NCBI RefSeq assembly: GCF_903815225.1
Contig: NZ_LR813084.1
Location: 1,530,501 to 1,594,500 of the forward strand
Length of the DNA stretch: 64,000 nt
Source of the DNA: Delftia tsuruhatensis
GTDB taxonomy: Bacteria; Pseudomonadota; Gammaproteobacteria; Burkholderiales; Burkholderiaceae_C
Reading direction: 5' to 3'
A model generated the notes under the pieces. It was given only the letters and a program-made list of their open reading frames with translations. It searched no databases and was not told where the DNA came from. The position numbers and the translations under genes were made by a program. This document shows, one piece after another, positions 62,922-64,000 of this stretch (position 1 is its first letter; each line of letters opens with the position of its first letter).

Positions 62922-64000
62922 TTACAGCAGGTGGTCTGGCGCCAGCGGGCCCAGCAGCCTGAGCATCAGCCGCAGACCCCAACTGGCATCGGGCTCGCTG
63001 CGTTCATCCTCGCGGTCACTGTCTTCGGAGGCTCGCCAGACAAGGTCTCCATCCTGGTCGATTTCCACCTTCCAGCTGCCGTCCTCCAGGCCTTGCGCAA
63101 TGCTTTGCGTGGCCAGCCGGCCGAACTCACGGCTGGCGATCAGCAGTGCGATCTCGGTGTTTTGCAGCTGCGAGCGCAGGTCCAGGTTCATCGATCCCAC
63201 GGCCACCAGATGCCCATCGACCACCAGCAGCTTGGAATGCAGCATGGCCCGCGAGGCTCCCGCAGAGCCTGACGGCCCGCCGCCCGTGCTGCCCGCGCGC
63301 AGCGCCGAGCGCAGGCCTGCCGCCGTGCTGCGCAGCTCATAAAGCTCCACGCCCATTTCCAGCAAGGCCTTGCGGTGACGCGCATACCCGGCATGCGCCA
63401 GCGGCGCATCGTTGGAGGCCAGCGAGTTGGTCAGGATGCGCACACGCACGCCGCGATCCCGTGCGCCACGGAAGGCTTGCATCATGTCCGGCCCGGGGAC
63501 GAAATAGGGGGAGACCACCAGCAGATCACGCCGGGTCTTGCGGACCAGGGCCAGCAGCCCGTTTACCACGGAGTCGGCTTCCAGGACGGGGCGCGTGGCC
63601 TGGCGAAGCGCATGGGGGGGCTGGCTCAGCGCCAGCGTGCCCGCTGGCCTGGCCTGCGCCTCGCCGGGGCTGGACACGGTCGAGCCGTCCGCCCCTTCTT
63701 CCTTGTCCAGCGGAATCTTGGCGGGCTGATCCACCAGCACGGCCGCAGCGGCCCAGGTCCAGGGCGCCTTGCGCAGGTCCATGGGCTGCTGGTCCCATAC
63801 GGCCTGGTTGTGCCGGACATCCTGGCCATCCTCGGTCCTGGATGCAACGGAGGTGGCTGGCGCATCATCGTCCTGCGCTGCGTCGTCCTGGGTGGCGAAG
63901 CGCTGGCGCAGCTGCTGAAGTTCCTTGAGGCTGATCAGCGACTGCACGGGATAGGCCCGGGGGTTGTTCCAATAGCTGTCGAAACTGCGCGACAGGTCTG
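62922..64000 (-). CDS. Phospholipase D-family protein, C-terminal part (5' end outside window)
   Basis: The frame is open to the window edge, so only the last 359 codons or so are present. One HKD motif is visible (HSKLLVVDGHLVAVGSMNLD) with RGVRVRILTNSLASND and VSPYFVPGP before it, the pattern of the second half of cardiolipin synthase/PLD proteins; a first HKD motif should lie beyond the edge. The segment FDSYWNN just inside the edge is typical. The tail ends with a low-complexity acidic region (EDSDREDERSEPD). Substrate is probably phospholipid. Confidence 0.85.
   Translation of the reverse strand, partial: DLSRSFDSYWNNPRAYPVQSLISLKELQQLRQRFATQDDAAQDDDAPATSVASRTEDGQDVRHNQAVWDQQPMDLRKAPWTWAAAAVLVDQPAKIPLDKEEGADGSTVSSPGEAQARPAGTLALSQPPHALRQATRPVLEADSVVNGLLALVRKTRRDLLVVSPYFVPGPDMMQAFRGARDRGVRVRILTNSLASNDAPLAHAGYARHRKALLEMGVELYELRSTAAGLRSALRAGSTGGGPSGSAGASRAMLHSKLLVVDGHLVAVGSMNLDLRSQLQNTEIALLIASREFGRLATQSIAQGLEDGSWKVEIDQDGDLVWRASEDSDREDERSEPDASWGLRLMLRLLGPLAPDHLL

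Overview
The window is GC-rich, gene-dense bacterial chromosome. Its gene orders (era-recO-pdxJ-acpS-nagZ; leuC-entericidin-leuD-leuB-asd-fimV-truA-trpFBA-accD; rpsF-priB-rpsR-rplI; grpE-dnaK-dnaJ; mobB-moeA-moaD...moaE) are those of Betaproteobacteria, order Burkholderiales. The protein sequences fit family Comamonadaceae, with Delftia the most likely genus. The genus is an inference from gene order and remembered homologues, not from a search. No rRNA, tRNA, CRISPR array, insertion sequence or prophage was seen.

Layout. 1-3.6 kb: the end of era, then recO, pdxJ, acpS and nagZ, with most genes overlapping or closely spaced. 3.6-6.4 kb: a cyanide-insensitive type bd oxidase operon (cioA, cioB and a 45-residue DUF2474 subunit) behind an AT-rich, palindrome-rich leader. 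6.4-11 kb: a MocR regulator divergent from a 6-phosphofructokinase gene, an HD-type protein and purT. 11-17.2 kb: an MscS channel, a response-regulator diguanylate cyclase, an unknown membrane protein, lysS, a LON-domain protein and yggT. 17.2-31.1 kb (minus strand): leucine, aspartate-family and tryptophan biosynthesis genes with truA, accD and a fimV gene broken by several single-base shifts. A possible 35-codon leader peptide ending in an Ile/Thr-rich run lies upstream of asd. 31.3-36.8 kb: a Sel1-repeat protein and the grpE-dnaK-dnaJ chaperone operon with a heat-shock-type promoter.

36.8-40 kb: the primosomal/ribosomal operon rpsF-priB-rpsR-rplI, then dnaB. 39.9-43.2 kb (minus): PIN-PhoH protein, peroxiredoxin and an Mth938-type protein. 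43.4-47.7 kb: alanine-type aminotransferase, hom and thrC, which with asd give the route from aspartate to threonine. 47.7-52.5 kb: a molybdenum cofactor cluster in which moaD and moaE are separated by a serine-recombinase remnant, a DapA-like aldolase and two small unknown genes. 52.5-64 kb: EamA transporter, AraC regulator, clpB with a second heat-shock-type promoter, a coniferyl-type aldehyde dehydrogenase, GNAT acetyltransferase, methyltransferase, dusC and the 3' part of a phospholipase D family gene that runs off the window.

Most of the window is ordinary core genome. The points most worth a second look are the asd leader peptide, the multiply frameshifted fimV, the insert that splits moaD from moaE, the cio leader, and the pair of sigma-32-like promoters.
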